Assembly: GCF_020166515.1 (NCBI RefSeq)
Contig: NZ_JAINZT010000002.1
Span: 248,001-312,000, forward strand
Length of the DNA stretch: 64,000 nt
Direction of reading: 5' to 3'
From: Robertkochia flava
GTDB taxonomy: Bacteria > Bacteroidota > Bacteroidia > Flavobacteriales > Flavobacteriaceae
Shown here in pieces: positions 43,825-54,300 of this stretch (positions within the stretch are counted from its first letter, which is position 1; the number at the start of each line of letters is the position of its first letter). Made by a program: the position numbers and the translations under genes. The notes beneath the pieces were generated by a model, which saw only the letters and a program-made list of their open reading frames with translations, was not told the DNA's origin and searched no databases.

Positions 43825-43853
43825 AAAGGCCCGGGGAACCGGGCCTTTTTTTT
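43825..43853. terminator. Bidirectional terminator between convergent genes
   Basis: AAAGGCCCGG and CCGGGCCTTT with a 4-nt loop and A/T-runs on both sides; it separates the SPFH gene from the convergent DUF6327-like gene, whose stop it overlaps. Confidence 0.85.
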
Positions 43854-44061
43854 ATTTGAATATCTTGCTGATGATCTTGGCGATCACCGCTTTTTTTGCC
43901 AGAAAACTTGTGGCACTGCCGAGGATACTGAAAAAGCTCATCTGTTGGCGGGCTTCGTTATATTGCTGCGTAACCCTGGCTTTTTCGAGCTGCGCCTCCG
44001 TTTTCAGGATTTCCAATTGCAGGTCGATCTCTTCAAAACTACTGTAAATATGCTTAGCCAT
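43852..44061 (-). CDS. Small DUF6327-like helical protein
   Basis: 69 residues. KHIYSSFEEIDLQLEILKTEAQLEKARVTQQ forms an amphipathic helix or coiled coil, followed by a hydrophobic C-terminal part (FFSILGSATSFLAKKAVIAKIISKIF). I recall this pattern from DUF6327 proteins that sit next to YtxH and holin-like genes in Flavobacteriaceae; function unknown. Last gene of a three-gene set with 10 bp to the upstream gene. Confidence 0.75.
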   Translation of the reverse strand: MAKHIYSSFEEIDLQLEILKTEAQLEKARVTQQYNEARQQMSFFSILGSATSFLAKKAVIAKIISKIFK

Positions 44062-44071
44062 CCGTTGTGGT

Positions 44072-44413
44072 TTAATCGAAGAATTCTTTAGAGGATGCCT
44101 TCAGAATACGGACATCCAGACGTTTTTTAAATACTTTTACGAACAGGAAGAGAATGATGGCATAAAAGAGGCCCATGATAATAAAGGCCAGCGGAATATT
44201 ATCCAGCCATCCGGCCAGAGACCATGCCCCGGCCAGTGAAATAAAGATGACGGTCAAAAATAATATGGCGCCGATAATGAGAAAATGAACAAAGGCAGTA
44301 GCCCCTTTCATTAATTTTTTGAACAAACTCAGCTTGTAATACTCCAGTTGTTTCTCAATGTATTCCTGGCTGTGTTCGTTTATATGCTGTACATTCTCCT
44401 TTAAGTTGCTCAA
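44072..44413 (-). CDS. Phage-holin-like / YqjE-type membrane protein
   Basis: 113 residues from a TTG at 44413 with CAGGAGA placed a few bases upstream, and no alternative ATG before residue 36, so TTG is the likely start. An amphipathic N-terminal helix (about 5-35) precedes two membrane segments (about 42-68 and 74-96), as in the putative holin/YqjE family. Despite the family name there is no prophage context; such genes are part of envelope-stress sets with YtxH proteins. Middle gene of the trio. Confidence 0.8.
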   Translation of the reverse strand: MSNLKENVQHINEHSQEYIEKQLEYYKLSLFKKLMKGATAFVHFLIIGAILFLTVIFISLAGAWSLAGWLDNIPLAFIIMGLFYAIILFLFVKVFKKRLDVRILKASSKEFFD

Positions 44414-44456
44414 GGTCTCCTGTTTTTAAGTTCAGTTAGGATGCTGTTCCCGGTGG

Positions 44457-44798
44457 TTATTTCTGCAATTTGGCGTTTTGTGCCTTCAGGTCTTCCAGTT
44501 TCGATTCCAAAGCATCGATGAGGTCTTCCGTTTTGTAGCTCATGCTGGATAAAGCACTTTCCAGGTTGGTGTCAAATTTAGCCCTGGCTTCTGATAATTT
44601 TGCACTCATATCAGCCTTGGTCTGGTTGAGTTGCTTTTCCATATCTTCCTGAGCCTTGCGGGCTTTCTTTTTAATTTTTTTGCGGGTTTCCTCGCCCTTG
44701 TCGGGGGCGTACAATAGCCCGACGCCTGCACCGATTAACGCTCCGGTTAACAGTGCTACAATCGTACTTCCAGTGTTGCTGTTCATAATCTTATACAT
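44457..44798 (-). CDS. YtxH-domain protein
   Basis: 113 residues from the ATG at 44798, chosen because AAGGGGTGA lies just upstream and the YtxH domain starts here; the longer frame to 44957 has no such support. STIVALLTGALIGAGVGLLYAPDKGEETRKKI is the YtxH glycine-rich membrane segment with the conserved LYAPxxG, followed by a Lys/Ala/Glu coiled coil to the end. YtxH proteins are general-stress, membrane-associated proteins of unknown mechanism. First gene of the trio. Confidence 0.9.
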   Translation of the reverse strand: MYKIMNSNTGSTIVALLTGALIGAGVGLLYAPDKGEETRKKIKKKARKAQEDMEKQLNQTKADMSAKLSEARAKFDTNLESALSSMSYKTEDLIDALESKLEDLKAQNAKLQK

Positions 44799-44892
44799 TT
44801 TAAATTCACCCCTTAAAGTAAGGAATTTATAGGGTTTAACCATAGAAAATACGTTATAATAACTTAATTTTGAGTTAAATACGATGAAATAA

Positions 44893-44920
44893 AAAAAGCA
44901 CCCGCTACGGGTGCTTTTTA
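44893..44920 (-). terminator. Terminator after glnS
   Basis: AAAAAGCACCCG and CGGGTGCTTTTT with a 3-nt loop; on the - strand it follows the glnS stop at 44941 by about 20 bp. Confidence 0.85.
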
Positions 44921-44940
44921 AAATAAATATACCAATCGGT

Positions 44941-46626
44941 TTATTTCTTGTTTTCAATTTTAGCCCAGCTATCTCTAAGACCTACGGTTTTGTTGAAAAC
45001 CAGTTGATCTGCTGTGCTGGATTTGTCTGCACAGAAATACCCTAAACGCTGGAACTGGTAACGATCTCCGGGCTTTGCTTCTGCAAGACTTGGCTCGACA
45101 TAGGCGGTTGTAATTTCCAGGGAGTCGGGATTGATGAACTCCATAAAGTCTTTTTCCTTGTCTTCTTCAGGCTCGGCAACGGAGAAAAGCCGGTCGTACA
45201 GTCGAACCTCTGCCTTTACAGCGTGCGCTGCAGAGACCCAATGCAAAGTTCCCTTTACTTTCCGGGTACTCTCCGGGGTGCCGCTGCCACTTTTACTGAG
45301 CGGATCATAGGTACAGTGCACCTCCAGGATTTTTCCGTTATCATCCTTTACTACGTTTTCGGCCTTTATGATATAAGCGTTTTTCAGGCGCACCTCACCA
45401 CCCAGCTTCAAACGGAAGAACTTTCTGTTGGCTTCCTCGCGAAAATCCTCACGCTCGATATACAGTTCTCTTGAAAAAGGCACTTCCCTGAACGTAAGTT
45501 CTTCTTCCTCAGGATTGTTTTCCGCCTGCAATTGCTCTGTCTGTCCCTCAGGATAATTGGTGATCACGACCTTGAGCGGATCGAGCACCCCCATAACTCT
45601 GGGCGTTATCTTATTCAGGTGTTCCCGTGCACAGAATTCCAGGAGGGAAACATCTATCAGGTTCTCGCGTTTTGCAATTCCTATGGTGTTGGCAAAATTC
45701 CGGATGGACTCCGGGGTATACCCCCTGCGGCGTAACCCGCTAATGGTAGGCATTCTGGGGTCATCCCAGGCTTCTACCACCCCTTCCTGTACCAAACGCA
45801 ACAGTTTACGTTTACTCACCACGGTGTGACTCAGGTTCCTTCTGGCGAATTCCCTTTGTTTAGGTCGCACCTTATTCGGGTCATAGACCTGGTCGAGGAA
45901 CCAGTCGTACAGCTCCCGGTGCATGGCGAATTCAAGGGTACAAAAGGAATGCGATACCTGTTCCAGGTAATCGCTCTCTCCGTGCGTCCAGTCATACATG
46001 GGATAGATACACCAATCGGATCCGGTGCGGTGATGCTCCTTATGCATAATGCGGTACATGATCGGGTCGCGCATGAGCATATTCTGATGCCCCATGTCTA
46101 TTTTTGCCCTTAAAACGTGTGCTCCGGCCTGGAATTCTCCGTTTTTCATGCGTTCGAACAAGTCGAGATTTTCGTCAACACTGCGATCGCGGAACGGGCT
46201 GTTGGTTCCCGGACGGGTAGGCGTACCTTTTTGCTCGGCTATACTTGCCGCATCCTGGCTGTCTACATAGGCTTTTCCCTGTTTAATGAGCTCAACGGCC
46301 CAATCGTATAATTGCTGGAAATAATCGGAGGCATAACACTCTTTATCCCATTCAAAGCCAAGCCATTCCACGTCCCGTTTAATCGCTTCCACAAATTCCC
46401 GCTCTTCCTTTTCCGGGTTGGTATCGTCAAAACGCAGGTTAACCGGGGCCTGGTAATCCAGGCCTAAACCGAAGTTCAGGCAAATGGAACTGGCATGTCC
46501 GATATGGAGATAGCCATTGGGCTCCGGTGGAAAACGAAATCGGAGGTTATTTTTTTCAAAGCCATTTCGAAGATCTTCTTCGATAATGTGCTCTATAAAA
46601 TTCAGTGATTTTACTTCTTCTGCCAT
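44941..46626 (-). CDS. glnS: Glutaminyl-tRNA synthetase
   Basis: 561 residues. The class I HIGH box [16 protein letters not shown] lies near residue 40 and the KMSKS-like VVSKRKL near residue 270; [14 protein letters not shown] is specific for GlnRS as against GluRS. The C-terminal beta-barrel anticodon-binding domains are complete. Its presence means Gln-tRNA is charged directly rather than only by the transamidation route. Own terminator downstream; the long upstream gap separates it from the divergent adhesin cluster. Confidence 0.96.
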   Translation of the reverse strand: MAEEVKSLNFIEHIIEEDLRNGFEKNNLRFRFPPEPNGYLHIGHASSICLNFGLGLDYQAPVNLRFDDTNPEKEEREFVEAIKRDVEWLGFEWDKECYASDYFQQLYDWAVELIKQGKAYVDSQDAASIAEQKGTPTRPGTNSPFRDRSVDENLDLFERMKNGEFQAGAHVLRAKIDMGHQNMLMRDPIMYRIMHKEHHRTGSDWCIYPMYDWTHGESDYLEQVSHSFCTLEFAMHRELYDWFLDQVYDPNKVRPKQREFARRNLSHTVVSKRKLLRLVQEGVVEAWDDPRMPTISGLRRRGYTPESIRNFANTIGIAKRENLIDVSLLEFCAREHLNKITPRVMGVLDPLKVVITNYPEGQTEQLQAENNPEEEELTFREVPFSRELYIEREDFREEANRKFFRLKLGGEVRLKNAYIIKAENVVKDDNGKILEVHCTYDPLSKSGSGTPESTRKVKGTLHWVSAAHAVKAEVRLYDRLFSVAEPEEDKEKDFMEFINPDSLEITTAYVEPSLAEAKPGDRYQFQRLGYFCADKSSTADQLVFNKTVGLRDSWAKIENKK

Positions 46627-46887
46627 TAGCGTAAATTATAGCGGCAAAATTAAGAAATTAGAAGGTTTCTCAGAGTTATTAACAATAATAATCGGGGAGA
46701 GGGGAGTATACCGTATGGTATATTTGTATTTCACTTATTAGGAAAACTCTTATAATCAAATACTTGCCATATAAAATAGGATGTTTCACCACAATTGTCA
46801 ATAATTGTTGAAAAATTCTAATAACTTTAGGAAAATAATTGCAAAAAGGTTTACTTTGTAATTACCCAAATTAATACCTATTCAATA
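46627..46887. other. AT-rich divergent promoter region between glnS and the adhesin cluster
   Basis: About 260 bp without a gene. TATATTTG at 46719-46726 matches the -7 consensus for a transcript to the right, but is 160 bp from the next ATG; TTACTTTG at 46851-46858 is closer (30 bp) with one mismatch. The repeated AATTGT words (46792-46809) may be a binding site. Nothing here is strong enough to call a promoter. Confidence 0.4.
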
Positions 46888-49077
46888 ATGAAAGCCTTAC
46901 AGCCCCACAGATTAATCTTTCTGCTGCTTGCAGTATTTTCGCTAGCAGGGGTTTCCGTATGTGCTGCTCAAACATTGGGAAAACCAACCCCCGACTTCTC
47001 TTATGCTTGTGCATCTTCCTCGTTTAATGACTTTGCTGTTTCTTTTTCATGGCTGTCACCAGCGGTCGCATCGGACAACCAGTTTATCCTCGAATTATCT
47101 GACGCAAACGGATCTTTTTCAAATCCGACAATATTAAGCACTTTGTCAGATAAGAATACATCCTACGAATTTAAATTCAACATTAATTTCCCGAACACAA
47201 CAGCAGGAGATTCCTACAAAGTTAGAGTGAGAAGTACTAGTCCTCAGAAGGTTAGTGCAGAAAGCGATGCGTTTTCCGCCTATTACATGAAGGTAAACGA
47301 GGCGCTTGTACTTAACAATTACCAGGAAGCGTCCATGTGTGAAGGTACCGGGTATATACTAAGTGTAGATAACTATCCAAATGAACCGGCCTATAACTGG
47401 TATAAGGATATGGCCCTGATCCCCGGTGAAAATGGGTCCTTCATAGAAGTAACCGAGCCCGGGATTTATTTTGTGGAAATAGATTATGGGGATTACTGTT
47501 CCATAGCGACCTCTTCCAATCTTGTGGAAGTTTACCAACCCAGTTCGCTGGGCATTTCTTTGCTGGGTGATGCCAATGTTACCCTTTGCCAGGGAGACGC
47601 CTATACCCTTGAAGCCAATTATAACGAAACTACCCTGGTGTACAAGTGGTATAAAGATGGCAACCTGATCGTGCAGAACAATAGTCATACCTATACGGTA
47701 GATGCTTCCAACCCCGGATTTGAAGGGAAGTACAACCTGGTGGTGGAAAATACGCTGACCGGATGTGAGGAAGCCTCGAACATTATTACCGTGGGTTCAG
47801 ATGGATTTAACGCCAACATGAACACCCCGGACGGACTGGTATTATTACCCGGGAAATCCGTTAGTTTAAATGTAACCACCTCGGCCAGTAATCCATCATT
47901 TGAATGGTATAAAGATGAAGTACTTATGGCCGGTCAGAACGGTTCCCAGATATCGGTGAACGCTCCAGGCGTATATAAAGCCAAAGTAATTGGAAACGGA
48001 TCCTGTGTGACCGAAAAATTCACCCCTGTTGCAGAGGTGATTCTTCCGGATGCCTTTGCGGTAAGCATGAACACCGGTGGGTATACCGACTGCATGACCG
48101 GGTCCCTCACCCTGAATCTCGATAAGATCGAAGCGGTTGCGGGGAATGACCGCTATGTGCTTGCGGAATCTTCCCTGGCGCTTTTCAGTTATCAGTGGAT
48201 GTTAAATGGAACGTCAATAGCGGGACAAAACAACAGAAGCATTACCATCAACGGGATAGATGCCTCCGGTATTTATGCGCTTCAGGCAAGTTTTAATACA
48301 GAAACCGCCCTGTCTCAGGAACTGGACGTTAAAATGGGAATTACAGAAACGCCTCAGATCGATGCCCCGGTAACGATTACCTGTAATGATGGTGTTTTAC
48401 TCGATATTACCTCTAACATGACCTCTTCGGCATACACCTATGTATGGTATCGCAATGGGGTGGCCATGTCTGAAACAGCAGCCAACCTGCAAACCACGCT
48501 TCCGGGCACCTATAGTCTTGAGGTAGAAGCCAACGGTTGTACTGTACGTTCGAATGAGGTGACAATTTCAGAAGTGAGTGCCGATATGGTGCAGCTTGAC
48601 GTACCGTCTAAATTTTCGATTCCCGAAGGACAAAGCAGGATTGTGACAGCCACCGGCGGGGAAAGCTACATTTGGTATGATGCCGATTATAACGAACTGA
48701 GCACCTCGGCCTCTGTAGAACTATCTGCTGAGGGACAGTACATGGTGAAGGCTCTGGTAGGGAATTGCGAGGTGGTTAAGACCCTGGAATTATCCTTCCA
48801 GCTTAGCTACAGCGTACCCAATGCCGTTACTCCCAATGGCGATGGCTTCAATGATCTCTGGATCCTGCCATCGGCCTATGCATACCAACCGGATATTCAG
48901 GTAACGATTTATAACGAAAGCGGCGTTCAGGTGTTTTCTTCTGTAGCATACCAGAACAACTGGCCGGAATCGTCAGATAATATGAATTATAACGGAGCCA
49001 AGCCTCCGATCTATTACTATACCATAAGCAAAGGAAAGGAAATTGTGAAACGAGGAACCATTACCGTGGTGAAGTAG
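46888..49077 (+). CDS. Exported repeat protein with gliding-motility C-terminal (T9SS type B) domain
   Basis: 729 residues with a signal peptide (about 1-27, ending CAAQT). A fibronectin-like start (about 35-125) is followed by several Ig/PKD-like repeats of about 80-90 residues with the pattern Y-x-W-Y-K-D/N-G (YNWYKDMALI, YKWYKDGNLI, FEWYKDEVLM, YVWYRNGVAM). The C-terminal 85 residues, SVPNAVTPNGDGFNDLWIL...YYYTISKGKEIVKRGTITVVK, are the CHU_C/gliding-motility C-terminal domain that acts as a type B sorting signal for the type IX secretion system. So it is a surface protein, secreted by T9SS. The SprF-like gene starts 10 bp downstream, so the two are cotranscribed. Confidence 0.9.
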   Translation: MKALQPHRLIFLLLAVFSLAGVSVCAAQTLGKPTPDFSYACASSSFNDFAVSFSWLSPAVASDNQFILELSDANGSFSNPTILSTLSDKNTSYEFKFNINFPNTTAGDSYKVRVRSTSPQKVSAESDAFSAYYMKVNEALVLNNYQEASMCEGTGYILSVDNYPNEPAYNWYKDMALIPGENGSFIEVTEPGIYFVEIDYGDYCSIATSSNLVEVYQPSSLGISLLGDANVTLCQGDAYTLEANYNETTLVYKWYKDGNLIVQNNSHTYTVDASNPGFEGKYNLVVENTLTGCEEASNIITVGSDGFNANMNTPDGLVLLPGKSVSLNVTTSASNPSFEWYKDEVLMAGQNGSQISVNAPGVYKAKVIGNGSCVTEKFTPVAEVILPDAFAVSMNTGGYTDCMTGSLTLNLDKIEAVAGNDRYVLAESSLALFSYQWMLNGTSIAGQNNRSITINGIDASGIYALQASFNTETALSQELDVKMGITETPQIDAPVTITCNDGVLLDITSNMTSSAYTYVWYRNGVAMSETAANLQTTLPGTYSLEVEANGCTVRSNEVTISEVSADMVQLDVPSKFSIPEGQSRIVTATGGESYIWYDADYNELSTSASVELSAEGQYMVKALVGNCEVVKTLELSFQLSYSVPNAVTPNGDGFNDLWILPSAYAYQPDIQVTIYNESGVQVFSSVAYQNNWPESSDNMNYNGAKPPIYYYTISKGKEIVKRGTITVVK

Positions 49078-49087
49078 ATAAGGAATA

Positions 49088-51289
49088 ATGATCAGAAATT
49101 GGTGCTACATATTGATGTTTATGTTGTTTGGTGCCTGGGTACACGCCCAGGAGGAGACCCCTGTGGCTGCAATTCAAATTCCTTCGCAGAACCTGCTGAA
49201 GTTTAACAGGTTCCTTATTAACCCTACCTTTTCGACGGTAAATGAGGATAAATCATACCTGAATTTCTACCATCGAAACCAGTGGGCGGCCTATGAAAAC
49301 AATTATAACACCTACCTGGCCAGTTATTCCGGAAGGATTGGTGACCGCATGGGGGTGGGCTTAAGTGTTTACCACCAGAATTTCGCCACCATTTCCAATT
49401 TCGGATTAATGGCAAACTATGCCTACGGGGTTAAGCTGGCCGAGAAGAGCAACCTGACCTTTGGTTTTAACCTGTCTTATTACAACAGCGGTATTGATGA
49501 CAGTAATCTCAATACTGCCCAGCCGGACGATCCGCTTCTGGTAGGACTCGACGGCAGTTCAATGGTGAGCTTTCAACCCGGGATCAACCTTTCTTTAGGA
49601 AGTTTTGACCTTGGGGTTTATGCAGAGAACCTGTTCGATTACAACCTGCGTACCAATGAGTCGTTAACCAGCTTCGGTGAAAAGACCTATACCGGTCACC
49701 TGATGTATACCCGAAAATTTCAAAATGGTTCAGGAATGTTTGAGAACGGGAAATTCAGCGTTCTCTCCCGAGCAAGAAATATTGCCGGAGACGACCTGAA
49801 TCTGTCGGGAAGCCTCATCCTGGACCTGCCCAAGCTGGGGTGGCTGGAAACGGGGTATGACGATTTTTACGGCGTTGCTGCGGGACTTGGCTTTAACCTG
49901 ACCGACCGGATCTCCATAGGATATACGGCCGAAAAAGGGATTGATGACCAGATCTCCAATTTCGGGGTAACCCACGAAGTTCACTTTGCTTACTCCTTTA
50001 CTCCTACACTTACCGAAAACAGGGTTTACGAGGATTTCAGCGAAGAAAACCAAATGGTATATTCGGAGGAGGCGCAGGATTCCATCAAGGATAAAAATGC
50101 TGAGATCGCCAGGCTGCGTGAATTGGTGGAAGAGAACAATATGATCATCGAAGAGATGATGTTCAGGCAGGATTCTATGGAAGAGGCCAGGCAGAAGTAT
50201 ATCAATAAGCGATTTGCTTACATGCAGAAGTTCATTAAAGATTATGCCAATAAGGAGAATCAGGGGCAAATGAACGCGCAACTGCAGCAGTTTAAAAAAG
50301 ACATCGAAGAAGGGGTGGCATTTAGAGAGCCCTCCATAGATACCGATAAGTATAAAAAGAACGAGGCGGCTAAACCGGAACCGGTTTCCTATGCCAGCCA
50401 AAACACACTGGCCGCGGCGGACATACCTGTAAAGGAAACCGCTGACAAGGCAGTAAAACGATCAGTTACAGATCGAGATACCCAATCAGAAGCTGCGGCC
50501 CCGAAAAGGGGAAACACCTCTCTTCAGGCCACGACCACCCAGCGTGTCGATGGAGCAGGGAAGGGGTATTACCTGATCGCGAATGTGTTCCGTAAGGAAT
50601 CTAACCTGAACCGTTTCCTGAAGGAATTGGAAGAGAAGGGAATTAAGGCCTCTTCCTTCAAAAAGAACGGGTTGAATTATGTATACCTGGAGCGATTCGA
50701 GAAACTTGCTGATGCGCGTGTTGCATACGAATCCAATCTCGATGGTGTCTACCAGGGCAAATCATGGGTCTTGCGCATTAAGCAGGACAGCGATATGCCG
50801 GAGCGAAACAGAACCGAAACCCGACTTGCAAAGGCGGAGCTACCCGAGCTGTTATCGGATAAAAATGGTATCGCATCTGCAGATCAGAAAAACAAGGATT
50901 ACAAATCTTTTATCAACCGACAGAGAGCAGTAATTTCTGAATGTACCGAACGGTATGTAAATAACCTCATGAAGCCCTTCCTTAAACCGGAAGAGCGGGA
51001 AGTGCTTTTTGCCGAAAACAGAGAGGTTACCCCCAGAAAGACCGATGATCTTAAAGGATATTACATCGTCGCCAATGTGTATAAGAATGAACAATACGCC
51101 AGGCGATTTGTGGAATCCCTAAAGAAAAAAGGAATTGAAGCTAATATTTATATCAACCCAAGAAACAATTATAAATACGTTTACCTGCAGAAGTACAACT
51201 CATGGCGGCAAGCCGTGGGCTCGTACAGGTCTAATGTCAACTATACCTATGAAGATGACATCTGGATCATGCCGGTAGGAAGTTCATAG
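49088..51289 (+). CDS. PorP/SprF-family T9SS membrane protein with coiled coil and two SPOR-like domains
   Basis: 733 residues. A signal peptide (about 1-20, ending VHAQ) is followed by a PorP/SprF outer-membrane barrel (about 30-310; FLINPTFSTVNEDKSYLNFYHRNQW is the family start). An acidic coiled coil follows (about 330-400), then a linker (about 400-485), then two SPOR-like alpha-beta units: about 495-570 (GYYLIANVFRKESNLNRFLK) and about 655-730 (GYYIVANVYKNEQYARRF). In Flavobacterium johnsoniae SprF is needed for surface export of SprB. The SPOR units could bind peptidoglycan or anchor the complex. The gene starts 10 bp after its neighbour and is 54 bp upstream of the giant adhesin. Confidence 0.9.
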   Translation: MIRNWCYILMFMLFGAWVHAQEETPVAAIQIPSQNLLKFNRFLINPTFSTVNEDKSYLNFYHRNQWAAYENNYNTYLASYSGRIGDRMGVGLSVYHQNFATISNFGLMANYAYGVKLAEKSNLTFGFNLSYYNSGIDDSNLNTAQPDDPLLVGLDGSSMVSFQPGINLSLGSFDLGVYAENLFDYNLRTNESLTSFGEKTYTGHLMYTRKFQNGSGMFENGKFSVLSRARNIAGDDLNLSGSLILDLPKLGWLETGYDDFYGVAAGLGFNLTDRISIGYTAEKGIDDQISNFGVTHEVHFAYSFTPTLTENRVYEDFSEENQMVYSEEAQDSIKDKNAEIARLRELVEENNMIIEEMMFRQDSMEEARQKYINKRFAYMQKFIKDYANKENQGQMNAQLQQFKKDIEEGVAFREPSIDTDKYKKNEAAKPEPVSYASQNTLAAADIPVKETADKAVKRSVTDRDTQSEAAAPKRGNTSLQATTTQRVDGAGKGYYLIANVFRKESNLNRFLKELEEKGIKASSFKKNGLNYVYLERFEKLADARVAYESNLDGVYQGKSWVLRIKQDSDMPERNRTETRLAKAELPELLSDKNGIASADQKNKDYKSFINRQRAVISECTERYVNNLMKPFLKPEEREVLFAENREVTPRKTDDLKGYYIVANVYKNEQYARRFVESLKKKGIEANIYINPRNNYKYVYLQKYNSWRQAVGSYRSNVNYTYEDDIWIMPVGSS

Positions 51290-51343
51290 AGCTACTAACT
51301 GAAGCCCCCTAATTCGCTTAGTGCTGCCCCAAAACAGAATGCT

Positions 51344-54300
51344 ATGATGAAAAACTACTCCAACTTAACCAATGTGTTGCTGGTTGCGTGCATAATTTTT
51401 GCAGGCACTTTTGCATTTAAGGTAACCCCTCAGGTGCTTACCGATGCACAACGCACTTCTCTCAAAGAGTTTTCTGAAGTTATTACCGAAGGATTCTCCG
51501 ATATTTCCTCAGAAATAGCCGGAGTTACCGAGGCATTTGACTTTAAAGCCCTTTTTAGCTCCGAGGCTGCGGAAGCGGTTGCTTTTGCCGATGAGGTGAA
51601 ACTGGTGAAAACGGTAAACAATGCCGGCGGTGGAACCCTCCTGGGCGATGCTGATCCGGGCCAGAACCTGATCTATGATCTGCGTTATGAGAACAGGGAC
51701 AGTGGGCCTGTAGCTAACTACACCATCATAGACACAATACCGAACGGTATAAATTATGTTGGAAACAACGGAGGGGGCACCTACGATCCTGTAACCAGGG
51801 TTTTAACGGTGAATGTTGGAAATCTTGCACCGGGGGCACAGGGGAATTTACAGGTAAATGTTCAGGTAGTTAACGATCCCGTCGCATTCCGGGATGCGTG
51901 CAGCTCCTTTATCAGCAACCAGGCCTATGGGGTGTACAATGGACTGCAGGAAGCGAGTTATCTCGGTTTTGCAGATGCCAGCCCGGCTCCTGCTACCTTT
52001 TTTGTAAGCGCAAACGAGTTGAATTATACCCGTACGGAAGCCATTTGTGGTACTGCGGGTATTGATATTTCCGCTACCGGGGGTTTTGATTCTTATACCT
52101 GGACCCGAAACGGCGCCTTTGTTGGGAATACCCAAACCGTTACGGCCACCGATCCGGGAACCTATGTGGTGGAGAAAACCGTTCAGTGTAACGGACGGGT
52201 GATCACCTATACCGAAACCTTAAATCTCTACGACGTAAACGGGATCGCAAACCCGATTCTGAACTTTGCAGATGATATCGGTACCTGTCCGAATAACGGA
52301 AGCCAGATGCCGAATCTTTTGTTGTGTGGTACCGAAGGAAGTCGAACCCTGAATATCGGGTTTTCCAGTACTGCCAGCAGTATTACCTGGAAAAAGCAAA
52401 ACGGAAGTTGTACCTCTATAGCCAACTGTGCCAATGCCTCCAATGCCTGCTGGACCTCGTCTGATGTGGTAGGAAGCGGGGATACCTTTACCGTTTCCGA
52501 AGCCGGAAGCTACAGGGTTGAGGTATTGTTTGAAGGAAACAGCGGTGCCAACTGTCTGAAGATCTACTATTTCAATGTATACAAAGATCAGCTAAACGCC
52601 TCCGTGTCCGTAACCAGCTATTCTCCTTCTTCCCTTGGGACCATCTCTATAGATGCAGGCGGGGTGGGACCTCAATACACCTATAGTATTGACGGACCGG
52701 ACGGTTACGATTACACTTATGGACCTACTACAGAAAACTCACATGTTTTTAAATATCTTATAGATGGGGATTACACTGTAACGGTAAGTAGCGATACGGG
52801 TTGTTCGTATACCGAAGTAGTTACCATTACAGATAATAATCCACTGTGGTTCGATGGAACCCTGTTTAACATCAAGGATTGTAACCGTGCAAGGATCCGT
52901 TTACAGCGTGGTGGGGGCGATCCGCCATACCAATTCGCGATCTGGAGTATAAACGGGGTGCCTAAATATGAAACCTTCCAGGAAATTCCGGATTCTAAAT
53001 TCTCAAATGAAGAAAGCGAAAGTACCGGGGGAAGCCAGGCCAGGGTATATGAATTCCTTATTGAAGAGGAAGGGGACTATATCTTTGTGATGCGCGATGA
53101 CAGCGGGAATTTTACCGTTTCAGGCGTAGTGCCAATAGCCCTGGATCCTAGTTACCGGTTCGATGTGAACCCGGAGGATGTGTTGTGCTACGGCGGTTCT
53201 GACGGGTCAGTATCCCTGTATTTCTATTCAGACCGTGTAAGTGAAGTTTTTACCGAGCTATATGATGCAGATACCTACGTGTACGGAGGTACCAATACGC
53301 CATTATTTACCGGAAACGGAAGCGGTACCTATCCCAACCTTTCTGCAGGCGATTATATTATTGAGGTGACCATTACGCTCAAACGGGGAAATTCGACCTG
53401 TTCCTTTATCCGGCCATTTACGATCAATCAGCCGGATGCGCCCCTGGAAGCCTATGCCGGGGTGATCACCGATGTTTCCTGTATACAGAACATCGGGGCA
53501 TCTGAGGTGAAAATTGCCAATGCGAGCGGAGGAACCCCGCCATACACCTATATTTTTAATGGGGTTGCCCAGGCAAGTAATATCGGATACCTGGCAAATG
53601 ATGGTATAGTTTCCGTGGTTGATGCCAACGGATGTACCTATGATATGTTCGTGGATGTAAATGCAGCCACGGAGATCCCTTCGGTCGATTACGAATTAAC
53701 CTATAATTGTGACGGTACAGGAAATGTGGCTCTTACGCCTTCTGTGGCCGATCCCAACCTGGTCTATATTTATGAGTACAGCATGAACGGAGATTACCCG
53801 GTATCCGACAGCTTGTTTACCTCTCTGCCTCCGGGGAATTATAATTTCAGACTGTACTACGAAAATGCAACTCCGGATAACCCAACTCCGGGATTATTGC
53901 TGGAAGAAGATTTTGGAACCGGCGAGAACACCACCTTAAGAGAAATTAACCCGGTTTACAAATACGAGTCCCAGGTAGTGGGACAAGACCCGCCTGCCGG
54001 CGATGACGACGCCATGCTTGATGACGGGGAGTATGTGGTTACTTCCAGTTTACAACCCATTGGCGGACAACAGTGGTTCGTGCCCTCTGATGTAGACGGA
54101 GAAGTTGGCGGACGTTACCTGGCGGTGAATATCGGAGATGTGGTTGGTGCCGGAGGCATCATCTACGACAAGATGCTTACGGACCTTTCCAGTGGTTCAG
54201 AGATCACCGTGGAACTCAGTATTATCAATCTGCTTCTCGCTTCTTCAGGGCAATGCGACCCGGATCTGATCGTGGAGCTTCTTGATGTAACCGGTCAGGT

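Noticed and set aside
44072-44413. Prophage remnant because of the holin-like protein.
   Set aside because: No other phage gene nearby; holin-like/YqjE proteins next to YtxH genes are ordinary chromosomal genes.
44799-44957. N-terminal extension of the YtxH protein by 53 residues.
   Set aside because: The extension has no family similarity and the internal ATG has a good Shine-Dalgarno sequence.
49730-50401. A 223-codon - strand frame opposite the SprF-like gene.
   Set aside because: Antisense shadow; hydrophobic because it is opposite a beta-barrel and coiled coil.
51290-51343. Missing start or frameshift in front of the giant adhesin.
   Set aside because: Two adjacent ATG codons at 51344 and 51347 precede a clear signal segment, and the frame reaches base 64000 exactly in phase.
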